NCBI RefSeq assembly: GCF_015706575.1
Contig: NW_024037076.1
Span: forward strand, 3,692,777 to 3,756,776
DNA from: Patiria miniata
Lineage: Eukaryota > Echinodermata > Asteroidea > Valvatida > Asterinidae
Length of the DNA stretch: 64,000 nucleotides
Direction: 5' to 3'
The notes under the pieces were generated by a model. The model saw nothing but the letters and a program-made list of their open reading frames with translations. It searched no databases and was not told the origin of the DNA. Position 1 is the first letter of the stretch, and each line of letters starts with the position of its first letter. The position numbers were made by a program, and so were the translations under genes. Shown here in pieces: positions 47,001 through 58,110 of the stretch.

Positions 47001-49190
47001 CATCGAGTGAGTTGACATTGATCTAGACCATTTTAAATGCAGGAAGTTTAAATTTGAGAGAATTAAAAAGTTATTCACCTTACAGTGAGACACATGGAAC
47101 TACAAAAAGTTCCCAAATTATTGAACGTGTCGACAAACTAAGAATTATGTTCAGATTAGATTTCACTTTGTGCAGTGCAGTCTGGTTTCTGCTCCCCTTT
47201 TAAGTGCGGTTACATCGTCGTGCGATCCATATCTGTGAGCAAAAGATATCCCAACATTAGGAGGTTACGTAGGGGTATCTGTGTCTTTATTTCCCCATAA
47301 TAATTTAACTTAATTGAGAAGTTCTGAATTTGTTGGAAGAGAATTCATGTTTTCAAAAATAAACACTAGGCTTAGTAGATTTTGGTAAATATGTAAGAGC
47401 TGTTTAAACGCTCGTGGTGAGAAGTTCGTATTCAGAGCAATATGTGAAACCCTTTAAAGCCTTAAAAGTAAGTTTCAATTGAACGGCTATAAAGTTTGTA
47501 TAGCAACTGTGTCACACAGACGCTAAACAAAAACACTGTTGGAGACCAGTGAGGCGTGACCAAAATTGCTTGTTCGCAACGCGCATAAAAGATTCCCTGG
47601 ACTCCACAGAAAAAATGGGCAAAAATGAGATTTGCAAAACTTGGAAGGGTTAAGCACAGAAGACTTTAAAAAAAAAAAAATTGATCAGTTGACGATCTTG
47701 AATAGTTTTCAAGTTTTGACACATTAACCCTAACCAGTTTAACAGCAGGTTTTGTTAAAATCTGTTGGATAGGTACAGTACCCCTAAACTGATGGTCTTT
47801 TACACTGGGGTTGGCATATCTCCAGAAACGAAGTCCAACAGTGTGTGTGTACAATTTCCCATGTGGGTGTTGGAATTTGCCAGAATGGGTACAGTTCCTA
47901 GTAAATTAGGCTGGGAGTTAGGAGTAATTAACACTGGGCTTAGTTGTTCATTGTACGTGGACGAGTTCCCGTCATGTTAATGGGAATCTAAATCTCATTC
48001 AGCCATATCCAGAAGGCCATCGTGAAGCTCGGCCAGCGCCACAAGGAACACATCCGCGCCTACGACCCCAAGGACGGCGAAGACAACGCGCGCCGGTTAA
48101 CCGGCAAACACGAGACCTCCAGCATTCATGACTTCTCCTCTGGCGTGGCCAACCGTGGCTGCAGCATCAGAATACCCCGTCAGGTAGGTTGAAACTCCTT
48201 GAAACGTAACTTGTTAAAAAAAAATCTAAAACAGTTCTGATTGTTTTTCACCCAGGCTAGTCACCAACAGTCGAATCATATAACTATGGGACATTCGATA
48301 AATTTGGGTCCACTTTTTTTTTCCCCCATCTCCATCACATCTGGTATCGAAATGATTTTATAATTCTGAAGCCATTCCTCAATCCTCCTATGCAAACATA
48401 CAAGTACCCCTTTCAGTCAAAATCAATCAAGTGATTTCCCAGCCTACATAAAGCAGGATTGACTGGTTGGGACTGTTTGAGTAACTTGACACAGCAATGC
48501 TTTGACTCCGGTTGAGTGATAAAACCACTGTGACCACAACTTACCTGCTGTCTGTTGACCTTGTTTGACTAGTCACAGTGCTTGCTTGACATTTGATCTG
48601 ACTGCTGGTGACTAGCCTTTGTTAAAAAGTATAGAAGGGAAGTGAAGTGTGATTGTAGCTGTTTAAAATAGCAGGAGGGAAAATGCAATTGTTCTCCACA
48701 AATGATTATGAATGGCAAACTACCTACTTTGATCTGTCTCTTTGCATCAGAAAAAATTAATAAACCCGTAGGTCAAGTGCACAACCTTAGCGCATTGTCA
48801 CAAATCTTGGTGTAACAGACAAAAAAATAAAAAAATTAATAAAGGTCGTCAAAATTTGAAGGACTGCAAAGTTTGGGGTAAAAATCGTACCTTGTAAAGC
48901 ATTGTACAGTGTAGTCTCCATTTGACGGGCATGGTTCTCTACTTTGAATGCATTGAGCCGATATTTTAGCTCTATTACATTTTGTTACAAATGTCATAGT
49001 ATAATTGTTGCAATTGATTTCCAATTCGAAGACTAAATATTCTTGCTTTTTTTTTTTTACTTTCAAGTGTGGAGAACGTGGGATGGGTTACCTGGAGGAT
49101 CGCAGGCCGTCGTCCAACTGCGACCCATACCGAGTCACCGAAGCCATGGTCAGGACAACCGTGCTCGATGACTGGGAAGCGACGTTTTAA
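43929..49190 (+). CDS. GLUL: Glutamine synthetase (complete, six coding exons)
   Basis: Glutamine synthetase (EC 6.3.1.2) is a homodecameric enzyme of animal GSII type that makes glutamine from glutamate, ammonia and ATP. Exons 43929-44091, 45153-45314, 45846-45992, 46679-47006, 48003-48183 and 49068-49190 join in phase to 367 residues, against 373 in human. Metal ligands are visible at E133 and E135 (GIEQEYTL), E195 and E202 ([13 protein letters not shown]), and H252 (NGAGAH). The beta-grasp N-domain shows [19 protein letters not shown], and the C-terminal block has [17 protein letters not shown] and [14 protein letters not shown]. The residue before the catalytic histidine is Ala where human has Cys. 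There is no obvious mitochondrial presequence (starts [10 protein letters not shown]), so it is probably cytosolic. A noncoding first exon and CCAAT promoter lie 2.3 kb upstream. Confidence 0.96.
44149..44472. mobile_element. TTAA-flanked MITE with internal GGAGGATT minisatellite
   Basis: TTAACCCTAACCC at 44149 and GGGGTTAGGGTTAA ending at 44472 form inverted ends. Inside, a 43-bp unit (GAGGATTTTGGAGGATTGAG, then GATGAATGGTGATTGAA) repeats three to four times at about 44205-44350. It lies in the first GLUL coding intron. Confidence 0.75.
45153..45314 (+). CDS. GLUL: GLUL coding exon 2
   Basis: The acceptor is TTACCTTGATAG at 45152 and the donor is GTAAGA at 45315. It encodes [20 protein letters not shown], then [20 protein letters not shown] and [14 protein letters not shown]. 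The GSST..SEGSNSD block belongs to the N-terminal domain that closes the active site across subunits. Confidence 0.96.
45846..45992 (+). CDS. GLUL: GLUL coding exon 3
   Basis: The acceptor is TCTTTACAG at 45845 and the donor is GTGAGT at 45993. It encodes [19 protein letters not shown] and [15 protein letters not shown]. The glutamates of GIEQEY (E133 and E135) are metal ligands in the family. Confidence 0.96.
46280..46560 (+). repeat. Repeat family Q, copy 2 (uninterrupted)
   Basis: It has the ordered blocks of 33870-34640 but runs straight through GAGCTGCTTATGTTGGTTGG at about 46320-46339, giving the empty site for the family-D insertion. It lies in a GLUL intron. Confidence 0.75.
46679..47006 (+). 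CDS. GLUL: GLUL coding exon 4
   Basis: The acceptor is TTTCTTGTAG at 46678 and the donor is GTGAGT at 47007. It is the largest exon, containing [43 protein letters not shown] and [16 protein letters not shown]. It carries three catalytic or metal-binding positions (E195, E202, H252). Confidence 0.97.
47724..47931. mobile_element. TTAA-flanked MITE family P, copy 2
   Basis: TTAA at 47724 and 47928, with CCCTAACC and GGAGTTAGGAGTAA ends. GGTACAGTACCCCTAAACTG matches copy 1 at 18911-19128 in reverse. It lies 71 bp before a GLUL exon. Confidence 0.7.
48003..48183 (+). CDS. GLUL: GLUL coding exon 5
   Basis: The acceptor is AATCTCATTCAG at 48002 and the donor is GTAGGT at 48184. It encodes [20 protein letters not shown], then [14 protein letters not shown] and [14 protein letters not shown]. 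The arginines of these blocks bind ATP phosphates and glutamate in the family. Confidence 0.96.
48375..48640 (+). repeat. Dispersed repeat family O, copy 2
   Basis: It shares TTTGACTAGTCACAGTGCTT, ATCTGACTG.T.GTGACTAG and AATCAATCAAGTGA with 25975-26245. Confidence 0.7.
49068..49190 (+). CDS. GLUL: GLUL coding exon 6 (stop codon)
   Basis: The acceptor is TTTTACTTTCAAG at 49067. It encodes [20 protein letters not shown] and then [14 protein letters not shown], ending at TAA 49188-49190. The C terminus is shorter than the human one, which carries an extra six or so residues. Confidence 0.95.
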   Translation, partial: CGERGMGYLEDRRPSSNCDPYRVTEAMVRTTVLDDWEATF

Positions 49191-49985
49191 CTCAAAAAAT
49201 GCCCCTCGCAGAATATCTTCCGAAACTCTATTGACCATGTACATGTGTCAGTTCCAATTGGTCAAAAGTTGTATCTATTAACACTTGATTCTGGTCCCTG
49301 TGGGATCTGAGAGCCCCGGCGTGTTGCTAAATCAACTCGAACGTTTTAACGATTGAAAAAAAGACAATGTACGTTCTAAGTTCGGTCCATTGACTGGTGT
49401 TTTTGTCGAACACGTTCAGTTTAATTTAAAAGTTTTATCCAAACATTCATTTGGGCATATCTCCTTTGCCAGTTATTGGATTTTGCAGTCTGTGGCCCTT
49501 ATGTCGTTCAAATCATAAACACTAAAATTGTCATGTAGCGGTGATGCAAAAATTTATTAACAGCGATCCAATTGAATCAAAAGGATGTCTTATAAACACT
49601 CTTATCAACATGTTTAAAATTGTCAATCCTGTTGCGGCACTAATCACGTTGACTGTTCAGTACATGTAAATATAATATAGGGCAGGAATGTATGAAACAC
49701 TGCAGGGTATTTTATGCTGAAATTTAAATAATGGCCACTATGTGAAATCGGACGGTCACAATGATATGTATGTTTATAGTCTGTGATTTATTTTAGTTAA
49801 AAACTTTTTTCAATTTTCTTCATTTTTCAAAGGAATTGTGTTAAGACTAATCCAAGGAAAGAGTGTGGGCTTATTCCTCGGATTTTAGCACAAGTTATTG
49901 TATAAAAGTTATTTTCCCTGATTACTAATTTTACTGTGTATTTTTAATCAATATAATAAAGATTAGTGTAATAGAAGTTCAATCT
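49191..49985 (+). other. GLUL: GLUL 3' UTR with poly(A) signal
   Basis: AT-rich unique sequence runs from the stop codon to AATAAA at 49955-49960. I saw no other gene in it. The end about 20 bp after the hexamer is inferred. Confidence 0.6.
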
Positions 49986-50790
49986 TGTTCGTTAGTTTCT
50001 GACTTGTTGTTTTTGTCAGATTATGAATTTTCCCTCTCTTTAGTTCCCGAGTTTTTAGGTGGACTACAGATTGTGTGGCATGACGATTGTTGAAATTAAC
50101 TACATATACTACCAGTTTTGTGTTTGGCTACAAGTCGAAATTGTCTCGAGTACAGAAAAGCATGAAATTTGGCACACAGAATATTATGGGAAAGATATTT
50201 GACTATAGGACCGTCGCATATATTTTTCTTTGGGGAAAAAACAGAATAAGCAATTTTCAAAACTTTTAAAATGGCAGCCATTGCATATGATTTGGTTTTT
50301 TTTTTCTCCAAAGGACAAATCGGTCATGGCTCTACATGTCCAAATATCTTTTCCATGCTTAATTTCATGCTTTTTATCATCAAACTGAATCATTCCATTA
50401 TTTGGAACCAATCTGCCTAATAGAAAACTAACTACAAGTACCTTCCCTATTTTTCTGGATGCTTGGGTATTAACGAAATCGGTCTGAAGCAAGAATGGAA
50501 ATGTGTTGACGTCGAATTGGGGCGCTGCTTGCACTGGCACAAGGGCGCTATTCCATACGTAGCTGACATAGAACCCACTTTTGTGTTGGTAATTTTGTTG
50601 CCAGAATCTCAGGAATTCTTTGAAATATCTAAAGGGACAAGGTAGTAATAGTCTTGGTGTGTATAGCCTATTGGGAAATATATGGGGTGGGTTTTTTTTT
50701 AGGGGGGGGGGGGTGCCCCTGTCGCAACGTGCTGTGTATTAGCTTCCTGTGTACAGTTAATTGGGCAGTTTCCGCTGCAGACCATTGATC
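49986..50790. other. Region downstream of GLUL, nothing recognised
   Basis: A small open frame at 50463-50645 has no recognised similarity. A G-run lies near 50702. Confidence 0.35.
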
Positions 50791-50795
50791 GTCTC

Positions 50796-50989
50796 TAGCG
50801 CCCTCAAGAAACTGAAAAAATTGCATCCAACCAAATGCCATTTTTTTTTTAGCGAAAGAGGGCGCTGTAATTAAGGGCAGCGCCAACAACTAAATAAAAA
50901 AAATGAGCTGTAACAAGAATCTGTTACTTTAAATATCCTTGAATCACTCAGTATTGATTATACTCAAAATTCCGTTACAGCGCCCTCTT
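50796..50989. promoter_or_regulatory. Cluster of three GCGCCCTC motifs resembling CTCF cores
   Basis: TAGCGCCCTC at 50796-50805, GAGGGCGCTG at 50858-50867 and CAGCGCCCTCTT at 50978-50989. The core AGAGGGCGCT matches part of the CTCF consensus, in mixed orientation, between two convergent genes. The match is partial, and the motif may instead belong to a repeat. Confidence 0.3.
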
Positions 50990-51474
50990 TGTTCAAGAAT
51001 TAATAAAGGCTTTTCTTGTCACTTCTGAGTTGTTCAACGTTTTTGATTTACTATTATCCTTTCAATTTGGCATCACATGTTCCTAATATCTTTCGTCGTG
51101 AGAAGCTTATGCTGACGTGTGATGAGAAGACGTGTATTATACTTGGGGAAAAAATCCCAATAAACTGCACACTTCACAAGTTCTCTGGAAGTAGCTTGCC
51201 AAACAGGCTGTATTAACTGTAACCCTTTAGGAAATTATTCAAATAGAGCACTCTGAATAATAGCTTATACAAGTACATGCACATAGGGATCTCAACTCTG
51301 ATTTGAACTAGAGCAAAGTTTGGAGGAAAAAAAACAGCCAAATGCCTTCAATTCTGCGTCATATGCATTGATTTACATGTGCATAATAGCTTGGTCCCCC
51401 ACGGCTATTGATGATGTTCATTTTGTTTTGGTCCCATCCTACAACCCATAACCTTGCTCATCGGTAAACAATCC
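50990..51474. other. Intergenic, nothing recognised
   Basis: No supported gene or repeat. Confidence 0.35.
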
Positions 51475-51828
51475 CCATGGCAACAGTGATGTCATCAGTT
51501 GGGGTTTAAAACTAAATTAGAGTTGAGGATTGCTGCACATCATTTTGATCACTGGAACATATCTCAGTTGAGTCCTGGCTGAGGTTATTTGTTACAGTTC
51601 TAGTCTGGGATCTTCTATACTGAGAGACGCCACATATTGTTTAATTTCAGCCCCTGGGCCCAATTTGCCCCTCTCGTGTGAACTGAGGCATGCAGAGGGG
51701 GCTGTTGTGCACACGAAGGGTTCTTATCACAATCCACGCCACCCCCTCCCCCCCTCCCTCCCTCATGCATAGCCCCCTTTCCTTGTTCCTTTTTAGAGCT
51801 AGATCTAATGACATCACTGTTGCCATGG
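51475..51828. repeat. Possible element bounded by CCATGGCAACAGTGATGTCAT inverted ends
   Basis: CCATGGCAACAGTGATGTCA at about 51476 and TGACATCACTGTTGCCATGG at about 51807 are exact inverted repeats of about 20 bp. The interior holds a C/T-rich stretch near 51738-51765. Confidence 0.5.
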
Positions 51829-52970
51829 TGATAGGGTTTCAGTCGCCTGCTGAAGTTCATGATTCAGGGGCACTGTAGGCTGTGATCACAAATACAAGAG
51901 GTTTATTTTCAATATCGTCTTTATTATGAACTGTAGTTGTTTTGATTTTCGTTGATTGTGTAATCCAATGAATACAAATGCTCGAGGGCTTACAAAATGA
52001 AAACACCTTTCTGTACGTGGATTTAGAACTAATATAAAGAGACTGCGGTCGAAATTAGCCCTTTAGTCACCAGATTTGGGTTGTTTTGCAGGCGAAACCT
52101 GCTCTGCAAATATTTACCGATGTTTGTCAGAGCAGCATTCGTCAGATCAGATATATTGCCAGCTGCCCGCACGCGTACGTACGTCGTGTTTAGCCGACTG
52201 GACCTGTTATTATATATCGCAGGGAATAAAAGTTATATTGACCGCAGGTCTGTCGCCAGAAGTTTATAGTTGATGCAATAAACAAGGCTGTAGCATGCAT
52301 GCAAAAATACTTATAATGCCTAAGATTAAAAAAGAAACCTCTCAAACTGGTGTGAATAACACCAATTGTATCTTTTCTGTGCAGGTTTTTTTAAAGTCCT
52401 TTTTCTTCATCCAATTTAATTTTTAATTTCGTTTGACCAACAAACACTATCTGAATTGTTGTAGATGATGTCATCATCTACCCCCACACACACAAAAATA
52501 AAAAAAATAACGTAGGGTCTACAGTGGTTCCAATTGCCAGGCTATGGAATCACTTTCCACCCACACATCGACATGGACCGGGGACGACAACAGTTACTGG
52601 ACTAATTCCTCATTATTTTCTATTTTCGTCCGTCGTTAACGGCGAGTCTGAGGCATATTATCCCCGTTTAAATGTGTTTTGAACACGGGATTAGCTTACT
52701 AATTCCATTGCCTGGGGAAACGGAAGGAGACGGAATTGCAGTTGCGAAATACCGTTTGTGACACCGATATAGCTGGCTATATAGCCTGGCTAAATTAAAG
52801 TTGTGGATTTTAACAACATTAATAGCCTACTATTTGAGAAATTGCGGTAGGATCTCATTACATATCTATTCCAGTGGCCCTAACTCCGATGATTTCGTCA
52901 ACTGTATTCATTTGAGTGTGACAGTTGTGTATAATGAAACCTCATTACAAGATTGCCTGATAGTAAGCCT
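51829..52970. other. Intergenic, nothing recognised
   Basis: No exon or complete repeat could be supported. Confidence 0.35.
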
Positions 52971-52973
52971 ATG

Positions 52974-53155
52974 CATCACTGTTATTTCGGTTGTGTACTA
53001 TATGAACCATGCAGTTGTGTAAAAATAATTGAATAAGTTGTGTAATATTTATTTTTACACAAGTTGTATGAACAACAGTTTACACAACGTTGCTAGGTTC
53101 ATATAGTACACAACCTTCTGATTTTTACACAACCGAAATAACAGTTAATTGAAAC
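52974..53155. mobile_element. Foldback MITE of about 180 bp
   Basis: CACTGTTATTTCGGTTGTGT at the left and ACACAACCGAAATAACAGTT at the right, with TACTATATGAACC pairing with GGTTCATATAGTA further in. Repeated ACACAACTT/AAGTTGTGTA boxes form the loop. Confidence 0.75.
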
Positions 53156-53332
53156 AATGTTTTAATTTTAAAAGCATCTTCACTACAAATAGTCCTTTTC
53201 GAGGGAAAATAACAGAAATGTTTTGTTTCTTTTCCTCCTGTTACTGTTAGTTTTACATATAAATTGCTGTCGTTAAGTTTCAAGCCTGTTTTTAATACCT
53301 CCTTATGATTGGCTCACGGTGTAGCTATATTT

Positions 53333-53526
53333 AGTATTATACAAGGGCTGAATAAATCCCCGTCATCTGATTGGAGGGTCGTTGATCACTTGTCATTGAA
53401 TAATTCGTCCCAAGTACCCACCGTACCCACGGCCCGGCCCTACCGCAAAAATATAGACGGTCACACGATAATTGGTGGCTCTGACCAATCAGATGATCAG
53501 GATTTATTCAAGTGTTGTATAAAACA
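53333..53526. mobile_element. Foldback MITE of about 190 bp
   Basis: TTATACAAGGGCTGAATAAA, then CATCTGATTGG at the left, pairs with CCAATCAGATGATCAGGATT, then TTGTATAA at the right. The open frame across it is a by-product. Confidence 0.7.
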
Positions 53527-54335
53527 AATAGTGCATGTTTCACATTCGTGCAATGGAAAGAATGAATCATTCAGTGACAGACGGAATGTTCCATAAGGTA
53601 CTTGTTCAGGTGCAAAATAGAAGGCATTTCCATCAAATTCATTTGTACTCTATTATTATGTGCCGTGTTGTTTGCAGACAGTGCGCTATGCACGAATAGG
53701 TACAGTGTAAATCTCTTAACTCCGGTAGTGCCATTGGAATGGACCAAAAAGGAGTTGTTTTAATACATCATTAGCATTTTCTCAGCAAACCCAACGTGCT
53801 ACTTTCATGATTTTTCAGTATTCAAAAGAAAAACTGTCAGTTTGAATCTGATATTCAAAACATGCAATTCACTGATCACATTTTTTAAAGGCAAGCGTTT
53901 CAGGGTTGCATTTTGTTAAGGGGCCACCTTGTATATCGACCCTTAATTATATACAACAAAAATCAAAAGCACTGAACGACAAACATAATATGACCGAAAC
54001 GACTAAGTTGGTTTTGTTTTGCCCATAAAAAGTGACCTTCGCTGGGATTGTAGTTTTCGCGGTTAAAACATTTCTCTGAACAATCAACAGACTTGCGATA
54101 TATCACAAACAAACACCAGGACCAAATTTTAACTCAATACATCAACATTCACTTAAGTTATCGTTCAGAAAACGAGTGTATTGTTTATCAGTAAACGAGC
54201 TATAAGTTTATATTGAGGAACAGTTTTCTCAATACATGTAATCCACAGACTTGTGTTATATATCACAAACACAAAACACCCAGACTAAATTTCAACTCCA
54301 TACATCGACATTTTTTCAAGTTATCGGTAGGAGAA
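53527..54335. other. Intergenic, local AT-rich duplications
   Basis: GACTTG.G.TATATCACAAAC and ATACATC.ACATT blocks occur twice (about 54088-54150 and 54248-54315), a short diverged duplication. No gene is visible. Confidence 0.4.
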
Positions 54336-54339
54336 CGAA

Positions 54340-54640
54340 GCAAGGGGTTAGCCTTACTTTTGTTACCAATTTGGACAAAAATTTGACTTTTCTTAAAACA
54401 GTGCAGACATTCCTTTTGAGGTAAGCATCAATCAATTTTCAAACACCCAATACAGTGTATTTTGAACCTATCCACAAATAACATTGGAAGGTGTTTGAAG
54501 CAATTTCATTTTTTGGTCAAAATTGACCAAAAAAACCCTAGAGGTTAGCCTTTCATTTTTTATCAAATTTGGCAAAAAATGGACTTTTCTCAAAACAATG
54601 CAGAAAGTTCTTTGGAGGTTGGTGGAGCATCAATTAAAAT
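54340..54640 (+). repeat. Duplicated unit flanking the hairpin array (left copies)
   Basis: GGGGTTAGCCTTACTTTTGT, GACTTTTCTTAAAACA.TGCA and TTCCTTTTGAGGT (54345-54420) recur at 54541-54625. They recur again right of the array at 58012-58105. Confidence 0.7.
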
Positions 54641-54773
54641 TCGCACTCCTAATTTTTTGAAGATTTGGGGTAGAAAAATGTTGATTTGGGGAGAAAACAA
54701 TTAACATTTTTGCCTGAATTTATCCCTAATTTTCGTCGTAATTTATTTTTTAAAAAGAGGCGTAATTGTTTTT

Positions 54774-55132
54774 CCTAGGAGGGTTAGGGGCAATGTCATG
54801 AATAATTCAGTTTTTCCTTTGAATCATTGCAAGACTTAGGTTCTCGTTATATTTTCCCCTTAATTTAAAATTATCTCAGTGATAAATTTGGAGAAGAAAA
54901 ATAGCTGATGAAAATGAGCAGCGACGACGTGGATTCGAACCAGGGATCTTTGTATCCATAGCTCATCTCGCTATCCACTAGGCTACTGTGTGGTAGCTCG
55001 ACGACAATCGTTCTTTAAAATGCTTTAATGTATTGTAACTAGTTGAGTAACTAACGACAATGCTGTTGATGTCATTGTCCGTTCTCATGGATAAACATGA
55101 ATTATTCATGACATTGCCCCTACCCTCCTTGG
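54774..55132. mobile_element. Inverted-repeat element carrying a tRNA-like core
   Basis: GGAGGGTTAGGGGCAATGTC and TGAATAATTCA at the left, with their complement ending at 55132, give ends of about 35 bp. On the - strand at about 54920-54990 there is an A-box-like TAGCCTAGTGGATAGCG and a B box GGTTCGAATCC. Confidence 0.65.
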
Positions 55133-55148
55133 AATTAAAAAATTACGC

Positions 55149-57818
55149 GTACCTCTGGGGGCGACCGCTGTTTGTCGCCCCCAGCGGTACGTACCTCTGG
55201 GGATAATCAATAAGGGTCGCCTCCAGAGGTATCTGTGGTCATTTGTACCTCTAGGGGCGACAAACAACGTCGCCCCCAGAGGTACGTACCGCTGGGGGCG
55301 ACCATTTTTGGTCGCCTCCAGCGGTATACCGCTACGGGCGACTATTGTTGGTCGCCCCCAGCGGTACGTACCTCTAGGGGCGACTGTTGGTCGCCTCCAG
55401 CGGTACGAATGCCTCTAGGGGCGACTGTGTTGGTCGCCTCCAGCGGTACGTACCTCTAGGGGCGACTGTTGGTCGCCTCCAGCGGTACAAATGCCTCTAG
55501 GGGCGACTGTGTTGGTCGCCTCCAGCGGTATACCGCTACGGGCGACTATTGTTGGTCGCCTCCAGCGGTATACCGCTACGGGCGACTATTGTTAAGCGCC
55601 CCCAGCGGTACGTACCTCTAGGGGCGACTGTTGGTCGCCTCCAGCGGTATGAATACCTCTAGGGGCGACTGTGTTGGTCGCCCCCAGCGGTATATACCGC
55701 TAAGGGCGACTATTGTTGGTCGCCCCCAGCGGTACGTACCTGTAGGGGCGACTGTTGGTCGCCTCCAGCGGTACGAATACCTCTAGGGGCGACTGTGTTG
55801 GTCGCCTCCAGCGGTATACCGCTACGGGCGACTATTGTTGGTCGCCTCCAGCGGTATACCGCTACGGGCGACTATTGTTGAGCGCCCCCAGCGGTACGTA
55901 CCTCTAGGGGCGACTGTTGGTCGCCTCCAGCGGTACGAATACCTTTAGGGGCGACTGTTTTGGTCGCCCCCAGCGGTATATACCGCTACGGGCGACTATT
56001 GTTGGTCGCCCCCAGCGGTACGTACCTCTAGGGGCGACTGTTGGTCGCCTCCAGCGGTACGAATACCTGTAGGGGCGACTGTGTTGGTCGCCCCCAGCGG
56101 TATATACCGCTACGGGCGACTATTGTTGGTCGCCTCCAGCGGTACGTACCTCTAGGGGCGACTGTTGGTCGCTTCCAGCGGTACGAATACCTCTACGGGC
56201 GACTATTGTTGGTCGCTTCCAGCGGTATACCGCTACGGGCGACTATTGATGGTCGCCTCCAGCGGTATACCGCTACGGAGTACGGGCGACTATTGTTGGT
56301 CGCCTCCAGCGGTATACCGCTACGGGCGACTATTGTTGAGCGCCCCCAGCGGTACGTACCTCTAGGGGCGACTGTTGGTCGCCTCCAGCGGTACGAATAC
56401 CTCTAGGGGCGACTGTGTTGGTCGCCCCCAGCGGTATATACCGCTACGGGCGACTATTGTTGGTCGCCCCCAGCGGTACGTACCTCTAGGGGCAACTGTT
56501 GTTGAGCGCCCCCAGCGGTACGTACCTCTAGGGGCGACTGTTGGTCGCCTCCAGCGGTACGAATACCTCTACGGGCGACTATTGTTGGTCGCCTCCAGCG
56601 GTATACCGCTACGGGCGACTATTGTTGAGCGCCCCCAGCGGTACGTACCTCTAGGGGCGACTGTTGGTCGCCTCCAGCGGTACGAATACCTCTAGGGGCG
56701 ACTGTGTTGGTCGCCTCCAGCGGTATACCGCTACGGGCGACTATTGTTGGTCGCCTCCAGCGGTATACCGCTACGGGCGACTATTGTTGAGCGCCCCCAG
56801 CGGTACGTACCTCTAGGGGCGACTGTTGGTCGCCTCCAGCGGTACGAATACCTCTAGGGGCGACTGTGTTGGTCGCCCCCAGCGGTATATACCGCTACGG
56901 GCGACTATTGTTAGTCGCCTCCAGCGGTATACCGCTACGGGCGACTATTGTTGAGCGCCCCCAGCGGTACGTACCTCTAGGGGCGACTGTTGGTCGCCTC
57001 CAGCGGTACGAATACCTCTAGGGGCGACTGTGTTGGTCGCCTCCAGCGGTATACCGCTACGGGCGACTATTGTTGGTCGCCTCCAGCGGTATACCGCTAC
57101 GGGCGAATATTGTTGAGCGCCCCCAGCGGTACGTACCTCTAGGGGCGACTGTTGGTCGCCTCCAGCGGTACGAATACCTCTAGGGGCGACTGTGTTGGTC
57201 GCCCCCAGCGGTATATACCGCTATGGGCGACTATTGTTGGTCGCCCCCAGCGGTACGTACCTCTAGGGGCGACTGTTGGTCGCCTCCAGCGGTACGAATA
57301 CCTCTAGGGGCGACTGTGTTGGTCGCCTCCAGCGGTATACCGCTACGGGCGACTATTGTTGGTCGCCTCCAGCGGTATACCGCTACGGGCGACTATTGTT
57401 GAGCGCCCCCAGCGGTACGTACCTCTAGGGGCGACTGTTGGTCGCCTCCAGCGGTACGAATACCTCTAGGGGCGACTGTGTTGGTCGCCTCCAGCGGTAT
57501 ACCGCTACGGGCGACTATTGTTGGTCGCCTCCAGCGGTATACCGCTACGGGCGAATATTGTTGAGCGCCCCCAGCGGTACGTACCTCTAGGGGCGACTGT
57601 TAATCGCCTCCAGCGCTACGAATACCTCTAGGGGCGATTGTGTTGGTCGCCCCCAGCGGTATATACCGCTACGGGCGACTGTTGTTGGTCGCCCCCAGCG
57701 GTATATACCGCTACGGGCGACTATTGTTGGTCGCCTCCAGCGGTATACCCTAGAGGTACGTACCGCTGGGGGCGCTCAACATAACAACGGTCGCCCGTAG
57801 CGGTATACCGCTCAGGGA
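55149..57818. repeat. Hairpin-unit tandem array, units of about 40 bp, higher-order period about 162 bp
   Basis: Units of 39-43 bp have the form TCGCC(T/C)CCAGCGGTA, a short spacer, then TACCGCTACGGGCGA or TACCTCTAGGGGCGA. Each unit is an imperfect hairpin. Three variants alternate; the marker GAGCGCC recurs at 56789, 56953 and 57115 and at 57401 and 57563, giving a period near 162 bp. Roughly 65 units fill 2.7 kb. The long open frames in the array follow from the lack of stops in the unit, not from a gene. Confidence 0.95.
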
Positions 57819-58011
57819 CGATAAATAACGATCGTAGAAAACAATAAACATTTTTTGACTTATTTTATCCCTAATTTTCGTCATTACTTATGTAAAAAAG
57901 CACACCTGTACACAAATCGTATTGGAAGGTGTTTTGCGGTCTCTTGGGCATATTTCATGCAAGTTTGAAGGAATATAATTTTTTGGGCCAAAAAAAAGGG
58001 GGAAAAAAAGG

Positions 58012-58110
58012 CAAGGGGTTAGCTTTACTTTATTTTTTTAACCAAAATGGAGCAAAATTGACTTTTCTCAAAACAATGCAAACATTCCTTTGGAGGTGAG
58101 AGGAGCATCT
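58012..58110 (+). repeat. Duplicated unit flanking the hairpin array (right copy)
   Basis: AAGGGGTTAGCTTTACTTTA, TTGACTTTTCTCAAAACAAT and CATTCCTTTGGAGGT match the two left-hand copies at 54345 and 54541. Confidence 0.7.

Noticed and set aside
56041-56695. Open frames of 66-121 codons in the hairpin array
   Set aside because: They read the same repeated unit in several overlapping frames, so they are by-products of the repeat.
55149-57818. CRISPR array
   Set aside because: There are no unique spacers, the units are direct tandem repeats with hairpins, and the DNA is from a eukaryotic chromosome.
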